A stretch of 64,000 bases of DNA, taken from CAYVBJ01 sp964449075. Its GTDB lineage: Bacteria; Bacteroidota; Rhodothermia; Balneolales; Balneolaceae. The first letter of the stretch is position 1. Each line of letters opens with the position of its first letter. The stretch is from positions 11,155 to 75,154 of the forward strand of contig CAYVBJ010000014.1 of assembly GCA_964449075.1 (NCBI GenBank), written 5' to 3'. The notes below the pieces were generated by a model. That model made no database searches. It had not been told where the DNA came from and worked only from the letters and a program-made list of their open reading frames with translations. This document shows positions 16,856 through 26,110 of the stretch, piece after piece. Made by a program: the position numbers and the translations under genes.

Positions 16856-18211
16856 TTACCAGAATGCGGTAATTCTTCCAAAAACAAAACTGTTTTCTCT
16901 GAATTGATTAAAAGTAAAGTGCCCAAATACGGGAGGGGGTGAGGGGCCTCCAAAAAGATTTGTCCCCAAAGAGAGTTCAACGCCATCTGCAGCTTCATAT
17001 ATTCCCTGGACTTGAACCCAGAAATCATCTGCAAACACGTTATACCTGCCCACAGAGAGAAGGTTCAATCGATTTCTGAAAACATTTTTCTGAATTAACC
17101 CGGTTGCATAGGGAAAAATTTGTCGCTGTAAAATTTGATCTTCATGGTTAAAAATTGTTTCAATATAACCCTGTCCGCTAATAGTGAACCCCTTAAATTC
17201 TGTTTGAACACCAAGCATGGTGTGCAGCCAGGGTTTTTCCAAAAGAAAACCGTCGTCGCGTGTTTGCAGCTCCTGCAAAGCCTGCAAAAGTTCAACTGGA
17301 TTCGCAAGAGGATTTTCTACCAGGTTATTGGAGATCGGCAGGTCATTGAAAAGGCGTTCGTGAACATACAGTGCTTCTGATTTAATAATCCAGGAAGATC
17401 CGGCGCGCCACTCAAATGAGTACCCGGCCATGGGTGAGGGGGTGTAGGTTTCCCTGAGATCTAAACTGAGTCCCTGCTGAAAATCAGTTGTATTGAGCGA
17501 AAGGCCATATGCCGGCGATGGATGTGTCCAGTAATAAGCGATAAGATCAAGGTCAAAATTTATATTGGAGCGCAGACCGAACCGCAGTGCAGCCTGCACA
17601 TCTTCGATCGTATTATTTTCAACACCTGTAATAAAATTTATTGGTATAATTTGTGGCAGTGATGGTACGGGGAACCATTTGGAGTCGGGATCCGGAAATA
17701 AATCCGGCTGAAAAGCGGGAGAGACGATTAACTGCAAAAAGTTACTCCCAAAATAGCGTGTGAAGTTAACGGAGGCCACGCCAAGCCGGATATCAGAAAG
17801 TTCTACTGTCAGGAACTCCCGCAGGTCAACCGGAGATAGAATATCTGTAACAAAACCGCCGTCTGATTTACCCCATGTAATATTTTGCAAACCGATTTTC
17901 AGATCAGATTTATCAAAAAACCATTCAAGATATGCCTGTCTCAGCCTTACCTCGACATCACTGTCACCGTCATCATATCTGTGAATCAAATCCGTTTCCA
18001 GGTAGAGTGACCCGACAGAAACTGGTCTGTTCAGTTCAAATCTCAGACGGTTTCTTCCGGCAAGTAATTCATTTTCAGAGGTTGTCTGGAAAGCATTGTA
18101 ATTTTTTATGAATCCATTCAGATTGATCTTCTCCTGTGCATAGAGAGGGAAAAGGAGGCACGGTAGAAACAAAATAATTATCAATTGAATGGAAATCTGC
18201 CGGTAATTCAT
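16856..18211 (-). CDS. DUF1302-like outer-membrane beta-barrel protein
   Basis: Predicted outer-membrane barrel of about 451 residues. The start is the ATG at 18209-18211, directly before a signal peptide ending LYAQ; an upstream ATG at 18301 would add 30 residues in front of the signal. After the leader come alternating amphipathic strands. An N-terminal part recalls DUF1302 proteins: YLEWFFDKSDLKIGLQNITW, GKSDGGF, then SPVDLREF and DIRLGVASVNF. It ends in an aromatic residue (GRITAFW), typical of barrels. DUF1302 proteins are often encoded near MMPL transporters in Proteobacteria (from general knowledge), and an MMPL gene lies two genes downstream here. Function unproven. Confidence 0.72.
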   Translation of the reverse strand: MNYRQISIQLIIILFLPCLLFPLYAQEKINLNGFIKNYNAFQTTSENELLAGRNRLRFELNRPVSVGSLYLETDLIHRYDDGDSDVEVRLRQAYLEWFFDKSDLKIGLQNITWGKSDGGFVTDILSPVDLREFLTVELSDIRLGVASVNFTRYFGSNFLQLIVSPAFQPDLFPDPDSKWFPVPSLPQIIPINFITGVENNTIEDVQAALRFGLRSNINFDLDLIAYYWTHPSPAYGLSLNTTDFQQGLSLDLRETYTPSPMAGYSFEWRAGSSWIIKSEALYVHERLFNDLPISNNLVENPLANPVELLQALQELQTRDDGFLLEKPWLHTMLGVQTEFKGFTISGQGYIETIFNHEDQILQRQIFPYATGLIQKNVFRNRLNLLSVGRYNVFADDFWVQVQGIYEAADGVELSLGTNLFGGPSPPPVFGHFTFNQFRENSFVFGRITAFW

Positions 18212-18457
18212 GAATAAGCATTTAAATATCAGAATCGTTATGTAAAGATAATTTTCTTTTTGCTCAGTAGATGCGCTAAACAATTTTATTTCTTTGTTCA
18301 TTCTGTAATTTGTTCATCAATCAAAATATATTTAAAGATTTCATTGAAGCTTAATCAAAATATGCTTAAATTTAATGCATTGTGGATTAGTTATATACAG
18401 AATCTGCAATCACTCAATTCCAAATCATAATCAGATCATTTCGAAGCTTATCAAACT

Positions 18458-18931
18458 ATGGCGCACGAAAGAATAGAAATTAATTTACCCTTATCTAAAG
18501 TTTACGAATTACTGTGTAATCCGGTACATTTCCCCAAATTTCTTGATCGTATAGATCATGTTGAGAAGATAAATTCTCAGACATTTGAATATACGACCAA
18601 TATTGGCGGTGAAGAATATCAATGGACTACTAATATCATTGATAATCTTCGCAATACACGATTTGCCTGGATTACAATAAACGGTAATTTGAACCAAACC
18701 GGTACAATTCGATTTACACCGCTTAACAACGGAACCAGAACCCGTGTTGATTTTTCTTTGGATTACAGAACATTTTACGGCGATCCCGAAGAAGAACTTG
18801 CAAACTTTATTGAAGGGTTAAAAGACCAGCTTGCAAAGGATTTGGAAAAACTTAAGCAGCTTGCTGAATCTGATACATTCAAGGACGAAAGTTCTGAAGT
18901 TTCTGAAAAAGAGAATGAAGTAACGGTTTGA
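18458..18931 (+). CDS. SRPBCC-family (polyketide cyclase-like) protein
   Basis: 157 residues with a START/SRPBCC fold pattern: IEINLPLSKVYELLCNPVHFPKFLDRI at the start, ITINGNLNQTGTIRFTPLNNGTRTRVDFSLDYR in the middle, and a long amphipathic C-terminal helix followed by an acidic tail. Proteins of this fold bind hydrophobic ligands in a cavity; similar bacterial members (YndB, coenzyme Q-binding COQ10-like) have varied or unknown roles. No signal peptide. It has its own strong intrinsic terminator (18960-18989), so it is a single-gene unit. No specific function can be assigned. Confidence 0.82.
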   Translation: MAHERIEINLPLSKVYELLCNPVHFPKFLDRIDHVEKINSQTFEYTTNIGGEEYQWTTNIIDNLRNTRFAWITINGNLNQTGTIRFTPLNNGTRTRVDFSLDYRTFYGDPEEELANFIEGLKDQLAKDLEKLKQLAESDTFKDESSEVSEKENEVTV

Positions 18932-18959
18932 TCCGATCCTGTTTTTTTAATTTCTTCTG

Positions 18960-18989
18960 ATGCGCATCATAACGATGCGCATTTTTTTT
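18960..18989 (+). terminator. Intrinsic terminator after the SRPBCC gene
   Basis: Nine-base stem ATGCGCATC (18960-18968), loop ATAAC, GATGCGCAT (18974-18982), then a run of T to 18989. It separates the SRPBCC gene from aroE. Confidence 0.9.
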
Positions 18990-19066
18990 ATTCAGACCTG
19001 AATGGCTACCTCAAACTCAGCCGGATATCGACGGCTAACTGCTCAAATGTGAACCTGAAGTAAATT

Positions 19067-19074
19067 TACTTTTG
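19067..19074 (+). promoter_or_regulatory. Candidate -7 box for aroE operon
   Basis: TACTTTTG fits TAnnTTTG exactly and lies between the preceding terminator and aroE, about 70 nt before the ATG. No -33 TTTG at the usual distance. Confidence 0.3.
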
Positions 19075-19143
19075 TTATTAGTAGATATCCGAATCTGAGC
19101 TTTTGAGAACAGCTTTTTTCAGAGTCCGGTAGTCCACATTGAA

Positions 19144-20016
19144 ATGGCAGTATTATTTAATACATTTAAAAATCTTCCCGCCTCAAACCGGAATCATTAC
19201 ATGGTCATCGGGTCCCCGATTTCTCATAGCCTCTCACCTTTAATGCACAATTCTGCTCTTAAATACTACGGCTATAAAGCTGCCTACTTTGCGATTGATC
19301 TCAGAGAGAATGAATTGAGTGAATTCGCCTCCTGGATGAACAGAGACTCATTTCGCGGATGTAATATTACAATTCCTTATAAGAGAATAATGATGGAAAT
19401 GGTTGATCAGATTGATCCATCGGCAAAAGAGATTGGTGCTATTAATACGGTAGTCAAAAAAAACAGCAAACTGGTCGGATTTAACACAGATTCTATCGGT
19501 TTCAAAAAACCTTTGCAAAATTTTACTGACAACATTGACGGAGGCACGGCCCTGATTTTCGGCACAGGCGGCGCATCAAATGCTGTGGTTCAGGCGCTCA
19601 GACAAATGAACTGCGAAGAAATAATTTTGATCAGCAGGCGTCCTGCTGCGAAACCTGCAGCAGAAATATTTGAAGGTTGCAAGGTGGCCGGCTATGATCA
19701 GTGGACTGCGTATGCGGAAGAAGCGTCACTGATTGTGAATGCAACACCACTTGGAATGCATCCGGACATTGATTCATCACCGGTTCGGGAGGGAGAAGAG
19801 TTGCACATGAGCAGTTCTTTATGCTATGACCTGGTTTATAAACCAGAGATGACAAAATTTTTACGACAGGCAGAATCTGTTGGCACGGAAACGATTGGTG
19901 GTTTAGAAATGCTTATCCATCAGGGCAGCGAGTCATTCAGGTTATGGACCGGTCAGCCTTTTCCGATACCATTTATAAAAAGGCAGATACAAATTGAAAC
20001 AACGAAAAAAGCATGA
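19144..20016 (+). CDS. aroE: Shikimate dehydrogenase
   Basis: Reduces 3-dehydroshikimate to shikimate with NADPH in aromatic amino acid synthesis. 290 residues, slightly longer than usual because of a short N-terminal extension before MVIGSPISHSLSPLMHN. The substrate site includes the Ser residues of that motif, catalytic Lys80 in CNITIPYK, Asn101 in GAINTV and Asp116 in GFNTDS. The nucleotide loop is GTGGASNAV at 140-148. The gene overlaps pgeF by four bases (ATGA), so the two are translationally coupled. Confidence 0.95.
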   Translation: MAVLFNTFKNLPASNRNHYMVIGSPISHSLSPLMHNSALKYYGYKAAYFAIDLRENELSEFASWMNRDSFRGCNITIPYKRIMMEMVDQIDPSAKEIGAINTVVKKNSKLVGFNTDSIGFKKPLQNFTDNIDGGTALIFGTGGASNAVVQALRQMNCEEIILISRRPAAKPAAEIFEGCKVAGYDQWTAYAEEASLIVNATPLGMHPDIDSSPVREGEELHMSSSLCYDLVYKPEMTKFLRQAESVGTETIGGLEMLIHQGSESFRLWTGQPFPIPFIKRQIQIETTKKA

Positions 20017-20756
20017 GATTTCTGGAGCCAACCATTTTTAAACCTTACAAATCGGTTTCAGCTGTTTTTACAGAGAAGAATGCAAATGCTATTCGTTCTG
20101 ATGATAACATTCCGGGATTGAATTTTGGTTTAAATACGAATATCAGCAAAGATGAGATTAAAAAAAATATCGGGATCTTGTTTCAGGAGATTGACTGGAA
20201 AGGCACGCAGATAGCTTTAGCTGAGCAGGTTCATGATACAAATGTTGAATTTGTGAGTTCACCGGGATTCCTGGCAGAGACAGACGCTCTGATAACCAAT
20301 AAAAAAAATCTGGCTCTAGGGATACAGGTGGCAGATTGTGCAGCCGTCTTGTTATCAGATCCTGAAAGTGGTGTTATTGGTGCCGCTCATGCCGGATGGC
20401 GCGGGGGAGCTGCGGGGATTGTGAAAAAAACAGTCAACTTAATGATATCTGCAGGAGCACGGCCTGACAGGATGATTGCGTACATTTCTCCGTGTATTTC
20501 GCAGGAAAAATTTGAGACAGGCCCTGAAGTGGCAGTGCAGTTCCCCGATGAATTCGTGGATTATAAAAGTTATAAAAAGCCCCACATCAATTTAAAAGAG
20601 TTTTTGAAATTTCAGCTTCTGCAGACAGGATTGCCGCCAACCCAAATTGAAGTGAGCAGTTACTGCACCATCAGGGATGCAGATAAATTTTATTCATATC
20701 GCAGAGAACGAAATAAGTCCGGCAGAATGTTGGCAATCATTAAATTAGAAAAGTAA
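20013..20756 (+). CDS. pgeF: Peptidoglycan editing factor / YfiH-family (purine nucleoside phosphorylase-like) protein
   Basis: 247-residue YfiH/LACC1-family enzyme. E. coli PgeF removes wrongly added serine-containing muropeptide precursors, and relatives show purine nucleoside phosphorylase or adenosine deaminase activity. Earlier database names call it a polyphenol oxidase or laccase. Metal-binding signature elements are present: LAEQVHDTNV, GIQVADCAAVLL, AAHAGWRGGAAGIV, SPCISQEKFE. The ATG overlaps the aroE stop, and the deacetylase-family gene follows after 11 bp. Which activity dominates cannot be told from sequence. Confidence 0.9.
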   Translation: MRFLEPTIFKPYKSVSAVFTEKNANAIRSDDNIPGLNFGLNTNISKDEIKKNIGILFQEIDWKGTQIALAEQVHDTNVEFVSSPGFLAETDALITNKKNLALGIQVADCAAVLLSDPESGVIGAAHAGWRGGAAGIVKKTVNLMISAGARPDRMIAYISPCISQEKFETGPEVAVQFPDEFVDYKSYKKPHINLKEFLKFQLLQTGLPPTQIEVSSYCTIRDADKFYSYRRERNKSGRMLAIIKLEK

Positions 20757-20767
20757 CCAGACCGTTT

Positions 20768-21664
20768 GTGCGAGTAAGTTATTCTCCCGGATACAACGCC
20801 CGTTTACCGGAGGGACACATCTTCCCGATGGCAAAATTTAATGGATTGTATCATTATTTAATCAATAACGATGTTTTAAAGGAAAAAGACGTTATCGAAC
20901 CCGGGCTTGTCGATTTTGGAAATTTATGTTCCGTGCATACCCCCGAATATGCTAATGCCGTTTGGAACGGAACACTGGAGAGAAAAGAGATTCGCAGAAT
21001 GGGTCTACCCTGGAGCAAATCACTGGCAATTCGTTCACGTCTTGCTGTTCAGGGAACCATTAATGCGGGTCTTATGGCTCTCCAGGATGGTATCTCGGGT
21101 AACCTTGCAGGCGGAACACACCATGCAATGCCGGGGCACGGTGAGGGATTTTGTGTCTATAATGATGTAGCTGTAGCCGTAAAAGTTCTTCGGATGTCTA
21201 AATGGATCAACAAGGTTTTGATTGTTGACTGTGATGTGCACCAGGGAAATGGGAATGCACATTTTTTTGATAAAAACGAAGATGTTTTCACATTCTCCAT
21301 GCACGGTAAAAAAAACTATCCCTTTATAAAACCGTCATCAACGCTCGATATTGGCCTTGATGATGGCACAGGTGATAAAGAATACCTGCAAATTTTGATT
21401 GACGCACTGGACAAAATCCTATCTGAGTTTTCTCCCGATATCGTCTTTTATCTTGGCGGTATAGATCCGCTGGAGTCTGATCACTTTGGCCGGATATCAA
21501 TGTCCCCGAAAGGTCTTGCAATAAGAGAGAGTATCGTTATCGACACATTTACTCAAAAATCGATACCACTGGTTTTACTTTTATCGGGCGGTTATGCCCC
21601 GACTCTTCAAGAAACAGTTGAAGCACATGCCGTTATGTATAAAGTTGCAATGAATAAAATTTGA
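20768..21664 (+). CDS. Histone deacetylase-family (class II-like amidohydrolase) protein
   Basis: Zinc-dependent deacetylase of 298 residues, a bacterial HDAC/AcuC/acetylpolyamine amidohydrolase relative. The active site is intact: His118-His119 in GGTHHAMPGHGEGFC, zinc ligands Asp156 and His158 in DCDVHQGNG, third ligand Asp233 in GGIDPLESD, and catalytic Tyr276 in SGGYAP. The start is a GTG; the downstream sequence RVSYSPGYNARLPEGH is the usual family N-terminus. Substrate could be acetyl-lysine protein, acetylpolyamine or another acetylamide. It is the last gene of the aroE-pgeF group. Confidence 0.92.
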   Translation: MRVSYSPGYNARLPEGHIFPMAKFNGLYHYLINNDVLKEKDVIEPGLVDFGNLCSVHTPEYANAVWNGTLERKEIRRMGLPWSKSLAIRSRLAVQGTINAGLMALQDGISGNLAGGTHHAMPGHGEGFCVYNDVAVAVKVLRMSKWINKVLIVDCDVHQGNGNAHFFDKNEDVFTFSMHGKKNYPFIKPSSTLDIGLDDGTGDKEYLQILIDALDKILSEFSPDIVFYLGGIDPLESDHFGRISMSPKGLAIRESIVIDTFTQKSIPLVLLLSGGYAPTLQETVEAHAVMYKVAMNKI

Positions 21665-21799
21665 TCTTCAATTAAACCGGGATTTCTCTATTTTTAATTA
21701 AGAGGATTCTGAATTGTCAGATCGCGGGGGAATAAAGATTTCTCCGGATCACGTTACAGAATAGTTTAACAAGTTTAATTTCATTTAAAGACCGTAATA

Positions 21800-22948
21800 T
21801 TGTCTCAGAAAAATCTTGCAATACTTGGATCAACCGGTTCTATCGGATCACAGGCACTTGAGATTGTTGATCGGCACCCGGATGCATTTAAAGTTACCAC
21901 ACTTACAGCGAACAGAAATTGGAAATTATTGGCAAATCAGGCAAATAAATACCGGCCTGACAATTTACTGCTTTGTGACGGAAAATCCGGGAAAGATTTT
22001 GAATCGCTGTTAAATTATAAACCCCGTGAGATCATATACAACCGGCATATGCTCAATGAAAACGGTATTTTTGAGCAGGCTGATATAGTACTCAACAGCC
22101 TGGTTGGTTTTGCAGGTTTTTTTCCGACGTATAATGCACTGAAAACGGGGAAAAAAGTGGCGCTTGCAAATAAGGAATCACTGGTTGTAGGCGGTGAGCT
22201 GATAAAAGAAATCGGGAGCCTGAAGAGCGGAAACCTGATACCGGTCGACTCGGAACACTCAGCAATGCTTCAGTGTATTGTGGGTGAACCTGGTAATTCC
22301 ATAAAAAAAATTGTTATTACCGCGAGCGGAGGTCCCTTCAGAAACTGGACGTTTGAGGAAATGAAGGAAATTGAGGTCGAAGATGCCCTGAAGCATCCTA
22401 ATTGGGATATGGGAGCTAAAATAACAATCGATTCATCCACAATGATGAATAAGGGACTTGAGATAATTGAAGCACACTGGCTATTCGATGTACCATTTGA
22501 AAATATTGAACCGGTGATTCATCCGCAAAGTATTATTCACTCCATTATTGAGTTCATTGACGGGTCGTCAAAAGCACAAATGGGAAACCCGGATATGAAA
22601 GTTCCGATTTTGTATGCGCTGACATATCCTGACCGCTTCGAATTCGAAACACCGCTCATCGATTACGGAAAATCTTTTGATCTTACTTTTGAACCCGTTG
22701 ATTTTAATCGGTTTCCAAGCCTTAAACTGGCAATCGAAGCAGGCAAAAGCGGGGGATTTGCCCCGGTAGTACTTAACGCTGCGAATGAAGTTGCGGTGGC
22801 TCGGTTTTTAAAGAAGGAAATTGGTTATATTGATATGTTTTCGATCATTCGGAAATCTCTTGAAAAGATTGACCCGGATACTGAGTTGTCTGCTGATGCG
22901 TTAACTGACGTGGATGCGGAAACAAGAAATTATGCGTTTAGAATTTAA
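21800..22948 (+). CDS. dxr: 1-deoxy-D-xylulose 5-phosphate reductoisomerase
   Basis: Second enzyme of the MEP isoprenoid pathway, turning DXP into 2-C-methylerythritol 4-phosphate with NADPH. 382 residues, normal length. NADPH loop GSTGSIG at 10-16; ANKESLVVGG; metal and substrate site VDSEHSAMLQ; flexible-loop region TASGGPFR; and MGAKITIDSSTMMNKGLEI. The start is TTG, two codons before the first strand; no ATG lies at a sensible place. rseP follows after 8 bp, and the run continues through psd and pssA with gaps of 2-3 bp. The pathway feeds the polyprenyl synthase at 29879. Confidence 0.96.
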   Translation: MSQKNLAILGSTGSIGSQALEIVDRHPDAFKVTTLTANRNWKLLANQANKYRPDNLLLCDGKSGKDFESLLNYKPREIIYNRHMLNENGIFEQADIVLNSLVGFAGFFPTYNALKTGKKVALANKESLVVGGELIKEIGSLKSGNLIPVDSEHSAMLQCIVGEPGNSIKKIVITASGGPFRNWTFEEMKEIEVEDALKHPNWDMGAKITIDSSTMMNKGLEIIEAHWLFDVPFENIEPVIHPQSIIHSIIEFIDGSSKAQMGNPDMKVPILYALTYPDRFEFETPLIDYGKSFDLTFEPVDFNRFPSLKLAIEAGKSGGFAPVVLNAANEVAVARFLKKEIGYIDMFSIIRKSLEKIDPDTELSADALTDVDAETRNYAFRI

Positions 22949-22956
22949 TATTTAAA

Positions 22957-24300
22957 ATGGACTGGATCTCAGGTTTTTTATTGACAATAGCAGTATTTGT
23001 TGCTGCTCTCTTTATTTTGGTGTTTTTTCACGAATTGGGTCATTTTCTGGCTGCTAAATTTTTTAAGATGCGGGTAGACCGGTTTTCAATCGGATTCCCG
23101 CCGAAAATCACAGGTTTTCAAAAAGGGGAGACCGAATACGTGATTGGAGCAACGCCCCTTGGTGGTTATGTAAAAATAGCCGGAATGATTGATGAAACCA
23201 TGGATGATGAATTTCTTGAGGAAGAGCCGAAGCCATGGGAATTCCGGAGCAAGCCTGTCTGGCAGCGTATAATCGTGATTACCGCCGGGGTAATATTCAA
23301 TGTTATACTTGCAGCCTTTATCTACACCGGCATGGCCATGCAGTATGGCGAAGAGGTGATTTCTGTTGAATCAATAGAAGGAATTTATGTGCCGGATGAA
23401 TCTCTTGCTTCTGAGATAGGCTTTCAAACCGGGGATCGTCTTATTGGTATAAATAACAGGGAGGTTGAATATTTCGATGACATTATGAGCATGTCGGCCA
23501 TTACTGAAAGGAATGTCAGTTTCATGGTACAGAGAGATGGCAACACCCTGCAGCTGCAGGCACCGCCTGATTTTCTCGACAGGCTAAGTGAATCCGGCTT
23601 TATCAGTATCATTCATGCAATGCCGGCCAAGATCGGCCAGATACAACCGGGTTCACCTGCTGATGAGGCCGGCTTACAAAGCGGTGATGAAGTAGTATCT
23701 GTAAACGGAGAACCGGTAAATTACTGGCTTGAGCTTGTGGAAAAAATTCAAGAAGCAGAAGGTGAAATGACTCTCAAAATTCGAAGAGAGGGTCAAATTG
23801 CAGAAGAATCAGTTACGCCTGATCCTGAATCCAATACGATTGGAATACAGCTCACCAATCCATTTGAGTATTATCAATCCGAGCGTATTACACACGGCCT
23901 GGTATCTGCAACAGGTGTCGGTATTAACCGCACCAGCGATACTTTCACAGGGATTATACAGGGGCTTGTAAAGATGTTCACAGGCGATATTTCAGTACGT
24001 GAAAATCTGGGCGGACCTGTGGCCATTGCTAATGTAACGAAACAGGCAACCGATAGTGGCGGAATGCGTGGCTTCTGGGAGATCACAGCTTTTTTAAGTG
24101 TCACACTGGCCATTATGAATATGCTGCCAATTCCGGCTCTCGATGGCGGACATTTTATGTTCCTGGTTTATGAAGGCATTACAAGGAGGGAACCCTCCGC
24201 AAAAGTACGAATGGCTCTGCAGCAAATTGGTTTTATCCTGATTATAGGAATTTTCATTTTTGTGACATTTAACGATATACTTCGAACCTTCGGGGGTTGA
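22957..24300 (+). CDS. rseP: RseP-type site-2 intramembrane metalloprotease
   Basis: Inner-membrane zinc protease of 447 residues that cuts membrane anti-sigma factors or remnant signal peptides. The zinc site HELGH (residues 25-29) lies in the first membrane segment, and the third ligand sits in NMLPIPALDGGHFMF in a late helix. Two PDZ-like domains fill the periplasmic region (~130-300), seen as LASEIGFQTGDRLIGI and ADEAGLQSGDEVVSV. A final membrane segment ends the protein. In E. coli it acts in the sigma-E cascade. This window has two membrane anti-sigma-like proteins (49133 and 53747) that are possible but unproven substrates. Confidence 0.95.
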   Translation: MDWISGFLLTIAVFVAALFILVFFHELGHFLAAKFFKMRVDRFSIGFPPKITGFQKGETEYVIGATPLGGYVKIAGMIDETMDDEFLEEEPKPWEFRSKPVWQRIIVITAGVIFNVILAAFIYTGMAMQYGEEVISVESIEGIYVPDESLASEIGFQTGDRLIGINNREVEYFDDIMSMSAITERNVSFMVQRDGNTLQLQAPPDFLDRLSESGFISIIHAMPAKIGQIQPGSPADEAGLQSGDEVVSVNGEPVNYWLELVEKIQEAEGEMTLKIRREGQIAEESVTPDPESNTIGIQLTNPFEYYQSERITHGLVSATGVGINRTSDTFTGIIQGLVKMFTGDISVRENLGGPVAIANVTKQATDSGGMRGFWEITAFLSVTLAIMNMLPIPALDGGHFMFLVYEGITRREPSAKVRMALQQIGFILIIGIFIFVTFNDILRTFGG

Positions 24301-24303
24301 TGA

Positions 24304-24951
24304 ATGTTTGCACCTGAGGGCTATTCTACTATTGCTGTCATTTTTATCTTTTCAGCGATTGTTGCATGGCTGATTTCGCATCTAAACAACTGGATATCTG
24401 TACCGGTATATATACTTCTTGCGATTATCTGCGGCCTGATCCTCTTTTTCTTCCGGGATCCCGATCGCACTGTGCCAGGGGATGAAAATTTGATTTTAGC
24501 ACCTGCGGATGGCAAGATTGTTCAGATTCGTGAAGAAGAAAATGTTTCCTATCTGAATTCAGATGCTGTGAGAGTGAGTATTTTTCTCTCACCGCTTGAT
24601 GTTCATGTAAACAGAGTGCCTGTATCCGGTAAATTGGAATATGTTGAGTACTTTCCCGGAAAATATTTAATGGCATGGGAAGATCACGCTTCCTCTGAAA
24701 ATGAACGTGCACACTTTGGTGTTCTGCATCCTTCAGGGACAAAGTTTTTATTTAAACAGATAACAGGATTCCTGGCACGCAGAATCGTCTATCATATTGA
24801 GAAAGGTGATACTGTAGAAGCAGGAGAAAGATTCGGAATTATGAAATTCGGATCCAGAATGGATATTCTTATGCCGAAGAGCATAAATCTTGAAGTAAAA
24901 GAAGGTGACCGCACTATAGCCGGCGAATCTGTAATAGCGATAATAAAATAG
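24304..24951 (+). CDS. psd: Phosphatidylserine decarboxylase (short form)
   Basis: Makes phosphatidylethanolamine from phosphatidylserine at the membrane. 215 residues, the compact bacterial form. Two hydrophobic segments cover ~8-50. Conserved APADG with Asp69, SPLDVHVNR with His101 and the self-cleavage site FGSRMD follow; Ser184 is the predicted source of the pyruvoyl group. The start ATG comes three bases after the rseP stop, and pssA begins two bases after the psd stop, so the phosphatidylserine synthase and decarboxylase are made together. Confidence 0.95.
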   Translation: MFAPEGYSTIAVIFIFSAIVAWLISHLNNWISVPVYILLAIICGLILFFFRDPDRTVPGDENLILAPADGKIVQIREEENVSYLNSDAVRVSIFLSPLDVHVNRVPVSGKLEYVEYFPGKYLMAWEDHASSENERAHFGVLHPSGTKFLFKQITGFLARRIVYHIEKGDTVEAGERFGIMKFGSRMDILMPKSINLEVKEGDRTIAGESVIAIIK

Positions 24952-24953
24952 CT

Positions 24954-25763
24954 ATGAAATATCCTATTCAGAAGATTCAGCAGTACAGGCTTCGTCGCCA
25001 AAAAGAACGCAAGCACCGCAAACAATCGCCGCGAATCGTAGTACCCAGTTTTTTTACATTGATGAACTTATTCAGCGGGTTTCTGTCAATTATCATGGTT
25101 GCCGAAGGGAAACTGGAAATTGGCGCATGGCTGATTGTAGTTGCAGGACTATTTGATGCACTCGATGGTTTTATGGCAAGGCTCGCAAATGCAACGAGTG
25201 AATTTGGCATAGAACTCGATTCAATCAGTGATATTGTTTCATTTGGTGTTGCTCCCGGATTTCTGATATACACATTTGCCCTCAGCGAACTTGCACTGCT
25301 TGGAATGATTTTAAGTGCATTGCCGCCACTTTGCGGTGCAGTTCGGCTTGCCCGTTTTAATGTTGAGGCAAAAATGGGTGAAACTGTATTTTTTAAAGGC
25401 CTTCCAACTCCTGCCCAGGCTGTTATGCTGATTGCTTTTTTCCTGACTTTCAGAAACCGGCTTGAGTGGTTCGCAGGTTTTGAACAGGGAATCAATGCAT
25501 TTTTGATTCCCATTGTAGTTATCCTTTCATTTCTCATGGTCAGCACAGTGCCATTTGATAAAATTCCGCGGTTTGACAGGAAATCCCTTAAAATGTACAA
25601 AGGCAGATTAATTCTGTTTACCGTCTACCTTCTGGTTATAATTATCTTTCAGGATATTGGTTTAATGATTGTCTTTTCCTTTTTTATCCTGAAAGGAATT
25701 TTTCTTGGAATTTTCGTTTTCTGGCAACAGGCATTTACCGATGAACCGGATACAAACGTTTAA
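24954..25763 (+). CDS. pssA: CDP-diacylglycerol-serine O-phosphatidyltransferase
   Basis: Membrane enzyme that makes phosphatidylserine from CDP-diacylglycerol and serine. 269 residues: a very basic N-terminal tail (~1-28), then several membrane helices. The CDP-alcohol phosphotransferase signature DGx2ARx8Gx3Dx3D is complete: Asp71, Gly72, Ala75, Arg76, Gly85, Asp89, Asp93. It ends the dxr-rseP-psd-pssA run and faces the convergent DUF2892 gene with a 3-bp gap and no obvious terminator. Confidence 0.94.
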   Translation: MKYPIQKIQQYRLRRQKERKHRKQSPRIVVPSFFTLMNLFSGFLSIIMVAEGKLEIGAWLIVVAGLFDALDGFMARLANATSEFGIELDSISDIVSFGVAPGFLIYTFALSELALLGMILSALPPLCGAVRLARFNVEAKMGETVFFKGLPTPAQAVMLIAFFLTFRNRLEWFAGFEQGINAFLIPIVVILSFLMVSTVPFDKIPRFDRKSLKMYKGRLILFTVYLLVIIIFQDIGLMIVFSFFILKGIFLGIFVFWQQAFTDEPDTNV

Positions 25764-25766
25764 AAA

Positions 25767-25982
25767 TTATCCCGAAACCTGTTCTTTCTTACAGGTTGAT
25801 ATTCCAAAAGGGGCATAGAGCGGGCAAAAACTTACCAGGCTTGTCAAAATAAAAATAACAGCCAATGCTCCGAGAATGATGGCAGCTGTTCCGGAAATCA
25901 TACCAAGGATATACAAAATTGCAACTGCGACTGCGAATAGTGAACGTATTACTTTGTCTGTGGTTCCCATATTTTTTTTCAT
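25767..25982 (-). CDS. DUF2892 small membrane protein
   Basis: 71 residues: a short basic lead (MKKNMGTTDKVIRSL) then two adjacent hydrophobic helices and the tail CPLYAPFGISTC, typical of DUF2892 (YgaP-like membrane part). Two Cys residues flank the tail. Function is not established; members often sit beside rhodanese or Crp/Fnr genes. Here a Crp/Fnr regulator lies directly upstream on the same strand, with a CRP-like palindrome at 26111-26126. A GGAG sequence seven to eight bases before the ATG gives a good ribosome site. Confidence 0.87.
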   Translation of the reverse strand: MKKNMGTTDKVIRSLFAVAVAILYILGMISGTAAIILGALAVIFILTSLVSFCPLYAPFGISTCKKEQVSG

Positions 25983-26110
25983 AGCAATTCTCCGTTTTTA
26001 TTACTGTTAATACCAAAATACGGTAAATATTTATTACTTAAGAGAATAAATTAAATACCCTATTATAATGGTTGTTTAAAACCAAAATAAAAAAGAGAAT
26101 CATATAAGTC

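Noticed and set aside
16741..17034. 97-residue frame overlapping the 3' end of the DUF1302-like gene
   Set aside because: Out-of-frame shadow with no start signal, no family look and composition unlike a protein.
18212..18301. 30-residue N-terminal extension of the DUF1302-like protein
   Set aside because: It would bury the signal peptide; the ATG at 18211 is directly before a normal leader.
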